Shown one piece after another: positions 1 through 6,384 of a DNA stretch of 8,205 nt. Each line of letters opens with the position of its first letter. Positions within the stretch are counted from its first letter, which is position 1. The notes under the pieces are model-generated. The model saw nothing but the letters and a program-made list of their open reading frames with translations, had not been told where the DNA came from and searched no databases. The stretch spans positions 1 to 8,205 of the forward strand of contig CAMWJQ010000170.1 in NCBI GenBank assembly GCA_947174615.1, given 5' to 3'. The position numbers were made by a program, and so were the translations under genes. Origin of the DNA: an uncultured Lachnospiraceae bacterium (lineage in GTDB: Bacteria > Bacillota > Clostridia > Lachnospirales > Lachnospiraceae).

Positions 1-149
1 TTGCTGAGGCAACAAATGGCAGATTAGTTCCTGAATGGATGGATGTTGATCAGGAGAATTTCAAGGGCACGGTTAAAGAGCTTCCTTCAAGAGAAGTCAT
101 TGATGTTCCTGTAGATGAGATGCTTATCGTCGAGTTGTATTCTAAGTAA
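1..149 (+). CDS. rpsD: 30S ribosomal protein uS4, C-terminal part (partial)
   Basis: The frame starting at base 3 reads without interruption to a TAA at 147-149, giving 48 residues. They contain LVPEWMDVDQENFKG, LPSREVIDVPVDE and the ending LIVELYSK, which match the C-terminus of bacterial ribosomal protein uS4. The 5' part lies outside the window. uS4 is a primary 16S rRNA-binding protein that starts assembly of the small subunit; in some bacteria it also represses its own operon at the translational level. It sits directly upstream of rpoA and rplQ, the usual alpha-operon order. The family assignment is close to certain from the C-terminal signature and context. Confidence 0.95.
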   Translation, partial: AEATNGRLVPEWMDVDQENFKGTVKELPSREVIDVPVDEMLIVELYSK

Positions 150-160
150 TTTGACGGCGC

Positions 161-209
161 TGTGCTTTAGGGCATGACAGGAATGTGTCCGGGTATGTCA
201 TGAAGTGCA
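161..209 (+). other. Hairpin in the rpsD-rpoA spacer, possible mRNA regulatory structure
   Basis: The 159-nt spacer between rpsD and rpoA contains a perfect 7-bp inverted repeat, CATGACA (173-179) and TGTCATG (196-202), around a 16-nt loop. A second 7-bp helix can form outside it between 161-167 (TGTGCTT) and 203-209 (AAGTGCA), with two G-U pairs and a 5-nt bulge TAGGG on the 5' side. No U-tract follows, so it is not a terminator. It could be an mRNA processing or stability element, or a ribosomal-protein binding site. The pairing is seen in the sequence; the function is inference. Confidence 0.4.
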
Positions 210-292
210 TATAGGCAGAAAAGAAGAATTTGACAGTAGGAAGTGCGCGTTTGTGTGCTTTCTATTGTTGCACTTTATCATCACATTCATAA

Positions 293-300
293 AAGGAGGG
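293..300 (+). promoter_or_regulatory. Ribosome-binding site fixing the rpoA start
   Basis: AAGGAGGG ends 8 nt before GTG at 309, with a TTG codon immediately after it at 312. An in-frame ATG further upstream (243) has no comparable site and would add 22 non-conserved residues, so this site places the start at 309, or possibly 312. Confidence 0.8.
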
Positions 301-308
301 TATTTACA

Positions 309-1274
309 GTGTTGGCATTTGATTTTGACAGTCCAAATATTGAAGTGGCAGAAATCTCTGAAGACAAAAGGTATGGTAAGTTTATAGTAGAGCCTTTGGA
401 GAGAGGATACGGGATTACACTGGGTAATTCTCTTAGAAGAATTATGCTTGCTTCTTTACCCGGTGCAGCTGTAAGTCAGGTGAAAATTGATGGTGTGTTA
501 CACGAGTTCAGTTCGATTCCAGGCGTGAAGGAAGATGTGACAGAAATTATCATGAACCTTAAAAGCCTGGCGATCAAGAACAGCTGCGAAACTGATGAAG
601 TAAAAAAGGCAATTATCGATTTCGAAGGTGAAGGTGTTGTCAGGGCGTCGGATATTCAGGTCGATCAGGACATAGAGATCATGAATCCAGATCAGGTGAT
701 CGCTACATTAAACGGCAGCAAAGACAGTAAACTTTACATGGAAATAATCATTACGAAGGGTAGGGGCTATATCAGCGCGGATAAAAATAAGAGCGAGGAT
801 TTGCCAATCGGTGTCATAGCAGTGGATTCCATATACACTCCTGTAGAAAGAGTAAATGTTACCGTAGAAAATACCCGAGTAGGTCAGATTACAGATTATG
901 ATAAACTGACCTTAGATGTTTACACAGATGCTACACTGGCTCCCGATGAGGCGGTCAGTCTGGCGGCGAAGGTGCTGAGTGAGCACTTGAAACTGTTCAT
1001 TAATCTCTCTGAAAATGCAAAGAATGCAGAGGTCATGATCGAGAAAGAGGATGACGAGAAAGAGAAAGTTCTTGAGATGAACATTGACGAACTGGAGTTG
1101 TCTGTTCGATCCTTTAACTGCCTAAAGAGAGCGGGAATTAATACTGTCGAGGAGTTGACAAACCGCACACCGGAGGATATGATGAAAGTCCGCAATCTGG
1201 GACGGAAGTCACTGGATGAAGTATTGGCGAAGTTAAAGGAGTTAGGCTTGCAGCTTAGTCCGATTGATGAGTGA
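309..1274 (+). CDS. rpoA: DNA-directed RNA polymerase subunit alpha
   Basis: The product is 321 aa from the GTG start at 309. The alpha subunit dimerises through its N-terminal domain to nucleate polymerase assembly, and its C-terminal domain contacts UP elements and activators. The N-terminal assembly domain is plain: VEPLERGYG followed by TLGNSLRRIML (about residues 37-47), then VSQVKIDGVLHEFSS and GVKEDVTEIIMNLK. The C-terminal domain spans about residues 250-314. It carries VRSFNCLKRAGI, where R267, N270 and C271 correspond to E. coli R265, N268 and C269, and the NLGRKSLDE helix-hairpin-helix loop. The length is normal for Firmicutes. The start is chosen from the AAGGAGGG site and because homologues begin with a short segment like FDFDSPNIE; TTG at 312 is the alternative. 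It is probably co-transcribed with rpsD and rplQ. Confidence 0.98.
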   Translation: MLAFDFDSPNIEVAEISEDKRYGKFIVEPLERGYGITLGNSLRRIMLASLPGAAVSQVKIDGVLHEFSSIPGVKEDVTEIIMNLKSLAIKNSCETDEVKKAIIDFEGEGVVRASDIQVDQDIEIMNPDQVIATLNGSKDSKLYMEIIITKGRGYISADKNKSEDLPIGVIAVDSIYTPVERVNVTVENTRVGQITDYDKLTLDVYTDATLAPDEAVSLAAKVLSEHLKLFINLSENAKNAEVMIEKEDDEKEKVLEMNIDELELSVRSFNCLKRAGINTVEELTNRTPEDMMKVRNLGRKSLDEVLAKLKELGLQLSPIDE

Positions 1275-1306
1275 GCAGTAAGTTTTATTAAAATGCAGGA
1301 GCGGTA

Positions 1307-1402
1307 ATGCCAAAGGGTTCGCGCCTGTGCTCAAAGATGGAAATTGTAAATCAACATTTGATAAGTAAGTCCAAAGCGCGTTGTCATTTGTTCCACCAAT
1401 GA
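1307..1402 (+). CDS. Possible 31-aa small ORF between rpoA and rplQ
   Basis: An ATG at 1307 follows AGGAG (1297-1301) at a 5-nt spacing and opens a 31-codon frame, beginning MPKGSRLCSK and ending HLFHQ, with a TGA at 1400-1402. The peptide is basic (several K and R, two Cys) and I do not recognise it. The TGA lies on the 5' arm of the hairpin preceding rplQ, so translation of this frame would bring ribosomes into that structure, as in leader-peptide control. It could equally be a chance frame in a 183-nt spacer. The ribosome-binding site and frame are seen; that it is a gene is weak inference. Confidence 0.2.
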   Translation: MPKGSRLCSKMEIVNQHLISKSKARCHLFHQ

Positions 1403-1439
1403 GGGTAGCCTACATAGGGTTGTAGGTGATGCGTCCTCA
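1400..1439 (+). other. Stem-loop just upstream of the rplQ ribosome-binding site
   Basis: CCTACA (1409-1414) pairs with TGTAGG (1421-1426) around a 6-nt loop, and TGAGG (1400-1404) pairs with CCTCA (1435-1439) as an outer helix. The structure ends 5 nt before the AAAGGAG of rplQ (1445-1451). It has no U-tract, so it is not a terminator. Its position suggests a role in rplQ translation or mRNA processing, but both helices are short and the function is inference. Confidence 0.35.
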
Positions 1440-1457
1440 CAACGAAAGGAGCCAAAT

Positions 1458-2000
1458 ATGGCAGGTTATAGAAAACTCGGAAGAACATCAGATCAGAGAA
1501 AAGCATTGCTGAGAGGTCAGGTGACAGCATTAGTTGCCAGCAAGAATGGCAGGATTATCACGACAGAGGCAAGAGCGAAGGAAGTCCAAAAAATCGTAGA
1601 AGGACTGATCGCATTGGCGGTCAAGGAAAAAGATAATTTTGACATGGTTAAGGTAACAGCAAAAGTTCCCAGAAAAGATGCGAATGGCAAGAGGGTCAAA
1701 GAGGAAAAGAATGGTAAGAGAGTGACAGTCTATGATGAGGTGGAGAAGGAGATTAAGAAAGATCAGCCCTCAAGACTTCATGCGAGAAGACAGATGCTCA
1801 AAGTACTGTATAGTGTAAAGGAAGTACCAACAAAGAATGCCGGCAAAAAGAAGAATACGAAGGAAATTGACCTTGTAGCAAAGTTATTTGATGAAATTGC
1901 ACCCAAGTATACTGGACGTAACGGCGGATATACCAGAATTATCAAAATTGGTCAGCGTAAGGGCGACGGTGCTATGCAGGTAGTGCTTGAGTTTGTATAA
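1458..2000 (+). CDS. rplQ: 50S ribosomal protein bL17, long form
   Basis: This is the large-subunit protein bL17, 180 aa. The N-terminus has the family signature MAGYRKLGRTSDQRKALLR, then TTEARAKEVQKIVE. The C-terminal half has SRLHARRQ (105-112), KLFDEIAPKY and GGYTRIIKIGQRKGDGA, ending in VVLEFV. Typical bL17 (for example B. subtilis) is about 120 aa and runs almost directly from the ALAVKE-like segment into LHARRQ. Here about 48 residues (57-104) intervene, rich in Lys, Glu and Val, with a near-repeat NGKRVKEE / NGKRVTVY, and a shorter Lys-rich insert (about 124-134) follows. The start has AAAGGAG at 6 nt spacing. A terminator 28 nt after the stop makes it the last gene of the alpha operon. 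Confidence 0.97.
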   Translation: MAGYRKLGRTSDQRKALLRGQVTALVASKNGRIITTEARAKEVQKIVEGLIALAVKEKDNFDMVKVTAKVPRKDANGKRVKEEKNGKRVTVYDEVEKEIKKDQPSRLHARRQMLKVLYSVKEVPTKNAGKKKNTKEIDLVAKLFDEIAPKYTGRNGGYTRIIKIGQRKGDGAMQVVLEFV

Positions 2001-2027
2001 TAGAAAACCGTATTTTGTATTCAGATG

Positions 2028-2053
2028 CGCTCCCAGCCTTTGGGAGCGTTTTT
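2028..2053 (+). terminator. Rho-independent terminator of the rpsD-rpoA-rplQ operon
   Basis: CGCTCCCA (2028-2035) and TGGGAGCG (2041-2048) form a perfect 8-bp GC-rich stem with a GCCTT loop, followed directly by TTTTT (2049-2053). It lies 28 nt after the rplQ stop codon. This is a canonical intrinsic terminator on the plus strand. Confidence 0.95.
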
Positions 2054-2079
2054 GGCATAATTTATCATGAAATTGGTAA

Positions 2080-2122
2080 TCATTCAGAAATATAGGAGCT
2101 GTGTTCCTATATTTCTGAATGA
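2080..2122. repeat. 18-bp perfect inverted repeat between rplQ and the J-domain gene
   Basis: TCATTCAGAAATATAGGA (2080-2097) and its exact reverse complement TCCTATATTTCTGAATGA (2105-2122) flank the 7-nt GCTGTGT. A G-U and a C-G pair can extend the RNA stem to about 20 bp with a TGT triloop. The strong GC-rich terminator lies only 27 nt upstream, and no T-tract follows the arms on either strand, so this is not a normal terminator. It does not match the CIRCE heat-shock operator. It could be a palindromic mobile unit, an operator, or a double-stranded RNA processing site in the leader of the downstream gene. The repeat is certain; its role is unknown. Confidence 0.85.
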
Positions 2123-2178
2123 CGACCAGTGCGGCTGATTTTTAATAGTCTGTTCACAGGAAGTGTAGTGGGATTATT

Positions 2179-2185
2179 GAGAGGG
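2179..2185 (+). promoter_or_regulatory. Ribosome-binding site deciding the J-domain gene start
   Basis: GAGAGGG lies 8 nt before ATG 2194 (an adjacent ATG at 2197 is also possible) but only 2 nt before the in-frame GTG at 2188. The ATG at 2194 is therefore preferred. Confidence 0.6.
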
Positions 2186-2193
2186 ATGTGTAT

Positions 2194-2889
2194 ATGATGA
2201 ATCAAAATAGCAAGATGACAAGGAGAGAAGCATGTTATTTTCTGGGCGTTGGGGAGAATGCCTCGGAGGAACAGATTAAGAGAGCATATCGATATAAGGC
2301 AAAACTGTATCATCCGGATGCAAATCCAGATGCAGATACGAAAGAATATTACATCAAAGTGCAAAATGCATATGAGTGTTTGATGAACAATCCAAGCACA
2401 ATCCAGCCGTCTCATCAACCATCTGCCGCCAATGTGCAGGCAGCCAGATACAATACAGGAGGCAGGCAGTACGATACGCCGTTTGCGGCAAATCCGATGG
2501 GGGCTGCCGCCTATACAGCAAATCCTGCCGGCGTGAGACCTGCAAAGGTTTATGCAAGTACTGCTACGGCAAAAGCCAGTTATAAAAAACAGAAGGACAA
2601 GGAAAAAGAACGGGAAAAACTCCAGAAGTGGGATGAGGAATACAAGACGAATAAGAAGCGGCAGCAGCAGGCACAGCTTTATGGGAAAGAATATACGGAC
2701 AAGATGACAGGAACCTCCAAGAGCAAGGAGGAGGAAGTGCTTGAAAAGATTCGGGCAATCTGGCTTGCTGAGACGATCAAGAGACAGATTCAATTGGATC
2801 AGGAGCATAAAGAAGTGTTGCAGCGCAGAAAGCTGTATCAGGCATTTATGCAGCAGAAACTACAGGAAGATGATGTGCACAAAAAGTAA
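2194..2889 (+). CDS. Small J-domain (DnaJ-like, class C) protein
   Basis: The protein is 231 aa. Residues 9-66 form a J domain: EACYFLGVGENAS (helix I), EEQIKRAYRYKAKLY (helix II), the HPD motif at 40-42, and KEYYIKVQNAYECLM (helix III). HPD is the motif through which J proteins stimulate DnaK/Hsp70 ATPase activity. There is no Gly/Phe region, no CXXCXGXG zinc repeats and no DnaJ C-terminal substrate domain, so it is a class C J protein and not dnaJ itself. Residues 67-126 are a low-complexity Ala/Pro/Gln/Asn linker. Residues 127-231 are strongly charged, Lys/Glu/Gln-rich and probably coiled coil. There is no signal peptide or membrane segment. It lies downstream of the terminator and palindrome, and 29 nt upstream of ecfA1, so it is probably co-transcribed with the ECF genes. 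Its client is unknown. Confidence 0.88.
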   Translation: MMNQNSKMTRREACYFLGVGENASEEQIKRAYRYKAKLYHPDANPDADTKEYYIKVQNAYECLMNNPSTIQPSHQPSAANVQAARYNTGGRQYDTPFAANPMGAAAYTANPAGVRPAKVYASTATAKASYKKQKDKEKEREKLQKWDEEYKTNKKRQQQAQLYGKEYTDKMTGTSKSKEEEVLEKIRAIWLAETIKRQIQLDQEHKEVLQRRKLYQAFMQQKLQEDDVHKK

Positions 2890-2918
2890 ACAGTGCTGTG
2901 ATGGCATGGGGGATGAAC

Positions 2919-3773
2919 ATGGGAATCATTAAAGTCAGAGATCTGGTGTATGAGTATATCAGGCGGGATGAAGAAGGAAATGTAGAAGGTATAACAACCG
3001 CTGTGGATGATGTGGATCTTGATATTGAACAAGGCGATTTCGTGGCAATTTTAGGTCACAATGGTTCTGGCAAATCGACGCTGGCAAAGCATCTGAATGC
3101 AATCCTGTATCCCGTGGAGGGAACTGTATGGGTTGACGGGAAGGACACGAAAGAGGAAAAATATGTGTGGGACATTCGCCAGACAGCAGGCATGGTATTT
3201 CAAAATCCAGATAATCAGATTATTGGACAGATTGTCGAGGAGGATGTGGGGTTTGGACCTGAAAATATGGGGGTGCCGACAAAGGAAATCTGGGAGCGTG
3301 TGGAAGAAAGCCTCAAGGCGGTCGGCATGTATCAGTTTCGCAAGTTTTCTCCAAACAAGCTCTCTGGGGGGCAGAAGCAGAGAGTATCTATTGCAGGCGT
3401 GATTGCCATGCATCCTAAATGTATTGTTTTGGACGAGCCGACTGCTATGCTAGATCCCAAAGGGCGCAAAGAAGTGATTCGTGCAGTGAGGGCATTGAAC
3501 GACGTGGAGCATATTACGGTCATACTCATCACGCATTATATGGAAGAGGTCATTCATGCCGACAAGGTCTATGTGATGGATCAGGGAAAAGTTGCTATAC
3601 AGGGCACGCCGAGAGAGGTATTTTCCGAGGTGGAGAAGTTAAAGGAGCTGCGGCTTGATGTGCCGCAGGTGACATTGCTGGCGTATGAACTGGCAAAGGA
3701 AGGGTTCCACATGCCCAAAGGAGTACTCACAAACCAGGAATTTCGGGAAGCTTTGGACCAATGTATGCGATAG
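2919..3773 (+). CDS. ecfA1: Energy-coupling factor transporter ATPase EcfA1
   Basis: The product is 284 aa from ATG 2919, one of the two ABC ATPases that power ECF vitamin/cofactor importers at the inner face of the membrane. The nucleotide-binding motifs are complete and in order: Walker A GHNGSGKST (46-54), Q-loop FQNPDNQ with Q95, signature LSGGQ (148-152), Walker B CIVLDEP with catalytic E173, D-loop AMLD, and switch His206 in ITHYMEE. The N-terminal insert YIRRDEEGNVEGITTAVDDV is typical of the clostridial A1 type. In-frame starts at GTG 2898, ATG 2901 and ATG 2913 exist. I chose 2919 because family members begin MGII and a purine-rich GGGGGA precedes it at suitable spacing. The pair with EcfA2 and EcfT follows immediately. 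Confidence 0.95.
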   Translation: MGIIKVRDLVYEYIRRDEEGNVEGITTAVDDVDLDIEQGDFVAILGHNGSGKSTLAKHLNAILYPVEGTVWVDGKDTKEEKYVWDIRQTAGMVFQNPDNQIIGQIVEEDVGFGPENMGVPTKEIWERVEESLKAVGMYQFRKFSPNKLSGGQKQRVSIAGVIAMHPKCIVLDEPTAMLDPKGRKEVIRAVRALNDVEHITVILITHYMEEVIHADKVYVMDQGKVAIQGTPREVFSEVEKLKELRLDVPQVTLLAYELAKEGFHMPKGVLTNQEFREALDQCMR

Positions 3774-3807
3774 TGGCTTAAAATTAGAAAGAGAAAGGGC
3801 GGTTTAC

Positions 3808-4659
3808 ATGCCTATTATATTGGATAAAGTAAGTCATATATATGGAGAAGATACTGCGATGGCAGTCAGGGCTTTGGACAATATCAGTCTGGTGATACCG
3901 GATGGACAGTTTATTGGTTTGATTGGTCATACTGGCTCTGGCAAATCAACCCTGGTGCAGCATCTGAACGGACTGATGAAATCGACGTCAGGATCAATCT
4001 ATTTTAACGGGGAAGATATTGATTCTGAGGGGTTTGACAAAAAGGAGCTGCGCAGCAAGGTTGGGCTTGTCTTTCAGTATCCAGAGCATCAGCTGTTTGA
4101 GACAGATGTGTTTTCCGATGTGTGCTTTGGACCCAAAAACCTAGGATTAACCAAAAAGGAAGCCGAGCTGAGAGCATATGCGGCATTGAAACTTGTGGGA
4201 TTAGAAGATGATTATTTTTATCAGTCACCATTTGATCTATCTGGCGGGCAGAAAAGGCGCGTTGCGATCGCAGGGGTCTTGGCGATGAAACCAGAGGTGC
4301 TGATTTTGGACGAGCCGACGGCAGGACTGGACCCAAAGGGACGGGATGAGATTCTGGACCAGATCGCAAAGCTCAAAAGAGAGACAGGCATCACGGTTCT
4401 TTTGGTATCTCACAGCATGGACGATGTAGCGAAATACGTTGACAGGATCATTGTGATGAACAAGGGGCGTGTGATGTATGATGAGGAGCCTAGAGAAGTG
4501 TTTAGACAGTATCAGGCACTTGAAGCTGTGGGACTTGCGGCGCCTCAGGTGACTTATATTATGAAGGAGCTGCGGGATCACGGATATGATGTCAGCGATG
4601 AGGTGACAACGATCGAGGAAGCCAAGCGGGAAATTCTAGCGTATTTTAGAGAAAGATAG
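3808..4659 (+). CDS. ecfA2: Energy-coupling factor transporter ATPase EcfA2
   Basis: The product is 283 aa, the second ATPase of the ECF module; it is thought to pair with EcfA1 as a heterodimer. Motifs: Walker A GHTGSGKST (40-48), Q-loop FQYPEHQLF with Q90, signature LSGGQ (144-148), Walker B VLILDEP with catalytic E169, D-loop AGLD, and switch His202 in LVSHSMDD. The C-terminal region includes the EcfA-type segment PREVFRQ. The frame stays open upstream to 3685, inside ecfA1. ATG 3808 is preferred because GGGCGG lies 5 nt before it and the product then begins MPIILDKVSHIY, as homologues do. It starts 34 nt after ecfA1 and ends 10 nt before ecfT, consistent with one transcript. Confidence 0.95.
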   Translation: MPIILDKVSHIYGEDTAMAVRALDNISLVIPDGQFIGLIGHTGSGKSTLVQHLNGLMKSTSGSIYFNGEDIDSEGFDKKELRSKVGLVFQYPEHQLFETDVFSDVCFGPKNLGLTKKEAELRAYAALKLVGLEDDYFYQSPFDLSGGQKRRVAIAGVLAMKPEVLILDEPTAGLDPKGRDEILDQIAKLKRETGITVLLVSHSMDDVAKYVDRIIVMNKGRVMYDEEPREVFRQYQALEAVGLAAPQVTYIMKELRDHGYDVSDEVTTIEEAKREILAYFRER

Positions 4660-4669
4660 GTGTCGGATT

Positions 4670-5497
4670 ATGCTCAGGGATATCACATTAGGACAATATT
4701 ATCAGGTGGATTCTGTCATTCACAGGCTGGATCCACGGGTGAAGCTGGGGACAACCATTCTTTTTATCATATCGCTGTTCGTCTTTGACGGGGTTGGCGG
4801 ATATGCGGCAGCAGCGCTTTTTTTGGCATTGGTGATCAGATTGTCCAACGTGCCGTTTCGATTCATGATCAAGGGAATGAAATCAATTGTTTTTCTGTTG
4901 TCGATCACAGTGGTTTTCAATTTGTTTCTGACGCCCGGTGAACCAATGTTCCGGCTGTGGAAACTCACAGTCACACAGGAGGGGGTAAGGCTTGCGGTAT
5001 TGTTGTCAATACGGCTGGGATTCCTCATTATTGGTTCATCTGTGATGACGCTCACGACAACACCCAACCAATTGACAGATGGACTGGAAAAGATGCTCAA
5101 ACCGCTCAATAAATTAAAGGTGCCAGTGCATGAGATTGCGATGATGATGTCGATCGCGCTCCGATTTATACCAATCTTGATGGAGGAGACTGACAAAATC
5201 ATGAAAGCGCAGCTTGCAAGATGTGCGGATTTTGAGAGCGGAAATCTGATCAAAAAGGCAAAAAGCCTGGTGCCGCTGCTGGTGCCGCTCTTTATATCGG
5301 CATTTCGGCGTGCGAACGACCTTGCAATGGCAATGGAGGCGCGCTGCTACAGAGGAGGAGAACATCGCACAAAGATGAAGCCGCTGCAATATGAGAAAAG
5401 AGATTATATTGCTTATCTGATTGTTTTGTGCTATCTTGTAGCAGGTGTGATTCTGGGAAAACTTCTGCCGGTGCTCTTAGGAACTGTATTGGCATAG
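4670..5497 (+). CDS. ecfT: Energy-coupling factor transporter transmembrane protein EcfT
   Basis: The product is 275 aa, the integral-membrane scaffold that links the EcfA1/A2 ATPases to exchangeable substrate-binding S components. Hydrophobic segments are visible at roughly residues 28-40, 44-57, 71-87, 108-128 and 247-273. The long cytoplasmic region between them has the two Ala-Arg-x coupling motifs, here ARC at 183-185 (AQLARCADFE) and ARC at 224-226 (AMEARCYRGG). These sit on the helices that dock into the ATPases. The N-terminal YYQVDSVIHRLDPRVKL is also typical. AGGTG (4658-4662), overlapping the ecfA2 stop, serves as ribosome-binding site at 7 nt. No S component is encoded here, which fits a group II (shared) ECF module. 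Confidence 0.95.
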   Translation: MLRDITLGQYYQVDSVIHRLDPRVKLGTTILFIISLFVFDGVGGYAAAALFLALVIRLSNVPFRFMIKGMKSIVFLLSITVVFNLFLTPGEPMFRLWKLTVTQEGVRLAVLLSIRLGFLIIGSSVMTLTTTPNQLTDGLEKMLKPLNKLKVPVHEIAMMMSIALRFIPILMEETDKIMKAQLARCADFESGNLIKKAKSLVPLLVPLFISAFRRANDLAMAMEARCYRGGEHRTKMKPLQYEKRDYIAYLIVLCYLVAGVILGKLLPVLLGTVLA

Positions 5498-5581
5498 TGC
5501 GTATATCTGCGTTGAGGAGCTTTTCGGTATAAAGAGATATGAAATGCGCATGTTCAGTAAAGGTGAGAGGAGATAGGATAA

Positions 5582-6331
5582 ATGAGGCGGGTTATGCTTA
5601 CGGTTGCCTATGACGGCACAAACTATCACGGCTGGCAGCTACAGCCCAATGTGCCGACGATAGAATCTGTGCTCAACGAGAATCTGAGCGGACTCTTAAA
5701 TGAAGAGATCCGGGTGATCGGCGCGTCGCGGACGGACACTGGCGTACATGCGCTGGGAAATATAGCAGTGTTTGACACTGCGGCGAGAATACCAGCGGAT
5801 AAAATCTCTTATGCGCTGAATCAAAGGCTTCCAGCGGATATACGAATACAGGAGTCAAAAGAGGTTCCGATAACGTTTCATCCCAGACATCAAGCCAGCA
5901 GGAAAGTGTACGAATACAAAATTTTAAACAAGGCATTTCCGATGCCGATATACAGATTATACACGCATTTTACATATGTTCCGCTGGATGTGTCACAGAT
6001 GCAGAAGGCGGCTGCGCGCTTGACAGGAGAGCATGATTTTAAAAGCTTTTGCAGTGAGCATACGACCGTGGAGACGACTGTAAGGACGATCTACGAGATC
6101 ACGGTGGAAAAGTCAGAGGACATCATTACTATACGAGTGACAGGTTCCGGATTTTTGTACAATATGGTCCGCATTATAGCAGGCACATTAATTGAAGCGG
6201 GAAAAGGCAGGCTGGCTCCAGAGTCCATGTCGGATATATTAAGTGCCTGTGACCGTGCGCAGGCTGGACCGACGGCGCCTGCCTGCGGACTGACTTTGGT
6301 CAAGTACATGTTTTGTGATATAAACGGCTAA
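5582..6331 (+). CDS. truA: tRNA pseudouridine(38-40) synthase TruA
   Basis: The product is 249 aa, a normal length for TruA, which isomerises uridines 38-40 in the anticodon arm of many tRNAs. The N-terminus has the family start VAYDGTNYHGWQLQPNVPTIES. The catalytic aspartate is D52 in GASRTDTGVHALGN. Further conserved parts are FHPRHQASRKVYEYKI, TGEHDFKSFCS, TVRTIYEI and GSGFLYNMVRIIAGTLIEAGKG. The start is set by GAGAGGAG (5565-5572), 9 nt upstream. It follows ecfT after an 84-nt spacer with no clear promoter, so read-through from the ECF genes is likely. No terminator is visible after it; the rplM promoter begins 18 nt downstream. Confidence 0.97.
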   Translation: MRRVMLTVAYDGTNYHGWQLQPNVPTIESVLNENLSGLLNEEIRVIGASRTDTGVHALGNIAVFDTAARIPADKISYALNQRLPADIRIQESKEVPITFHPRHQASRKVYEYKILNKAFPMPIYRLYTHFTYVPLDVSQMQKAAARLTGEHDFKSFCSEHTTVETTVRTIYEITVEKSEDIITIRVTGSGFLYNMVRIIAGTLIEAGKGRLAPESMSDILSACDRAQAGPTAPACGLTLVKYMFCDING

Positions 6332-6349
6332 AAATTGGCAAATAAGGAC

Positions 6350-6378
6350 TTGACACGCTAGGAACCGTATAATATAAT
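6350..6378 (+). promoter_or_regulatory. Consensus sigma-A-type promoter for rplM-rpsI
   Basis: TTGACA (6350-6355) and TATAAT (6373-6378) are both exact consensus and are separated by 17 nt. An overlapping TATAAT at 6368-6373 is too close (12 nt) to pair with the same -35. Transcription would start near 6385, about 175 nt before rplM. The perfect match predicts strong constitutive activity, as expected for ribosomal-protein genes. Confidence 0.9.
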
Positions 6379-6384
6379 AATTCA

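Noticed and set aside
230..258. TTGACA (230-235) as a promoter for rpoA
   Set aside because: The -35 is perfect, but no acceptable -10 hexamer appears 16-18 nt downstream.
2080..2122. Palindrome as a CIRCE/HrcA operator for the J-domain gene
   Set aside because: CIRCE has the arms TTAGCACTC and GAGTGCTAA around 9 nt; this sequence shares neither.
2107..2808. Long open frame on the minus strand opposite the J-domain gene (233 codons)
   Set aside because: It is the antisense of a well-supported J-domain gene, is rich in Cys, Ile, Leu and His as antisense frames are, and has no convincing ribosome-binding site.
5498..5581. Promoter in the ecfT-truA spacer
   Set aside because: TTGAGG and TATAAA-like hexamers are present but about 10 nt apart, which is not a workable spacing.
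6368..6373. First TATAAT as the -10 of the rplM promoter
   Set aside because: The spacing from TTGACA is 12 nt, too short; the overlapping second TATAAT gives 17 nt.
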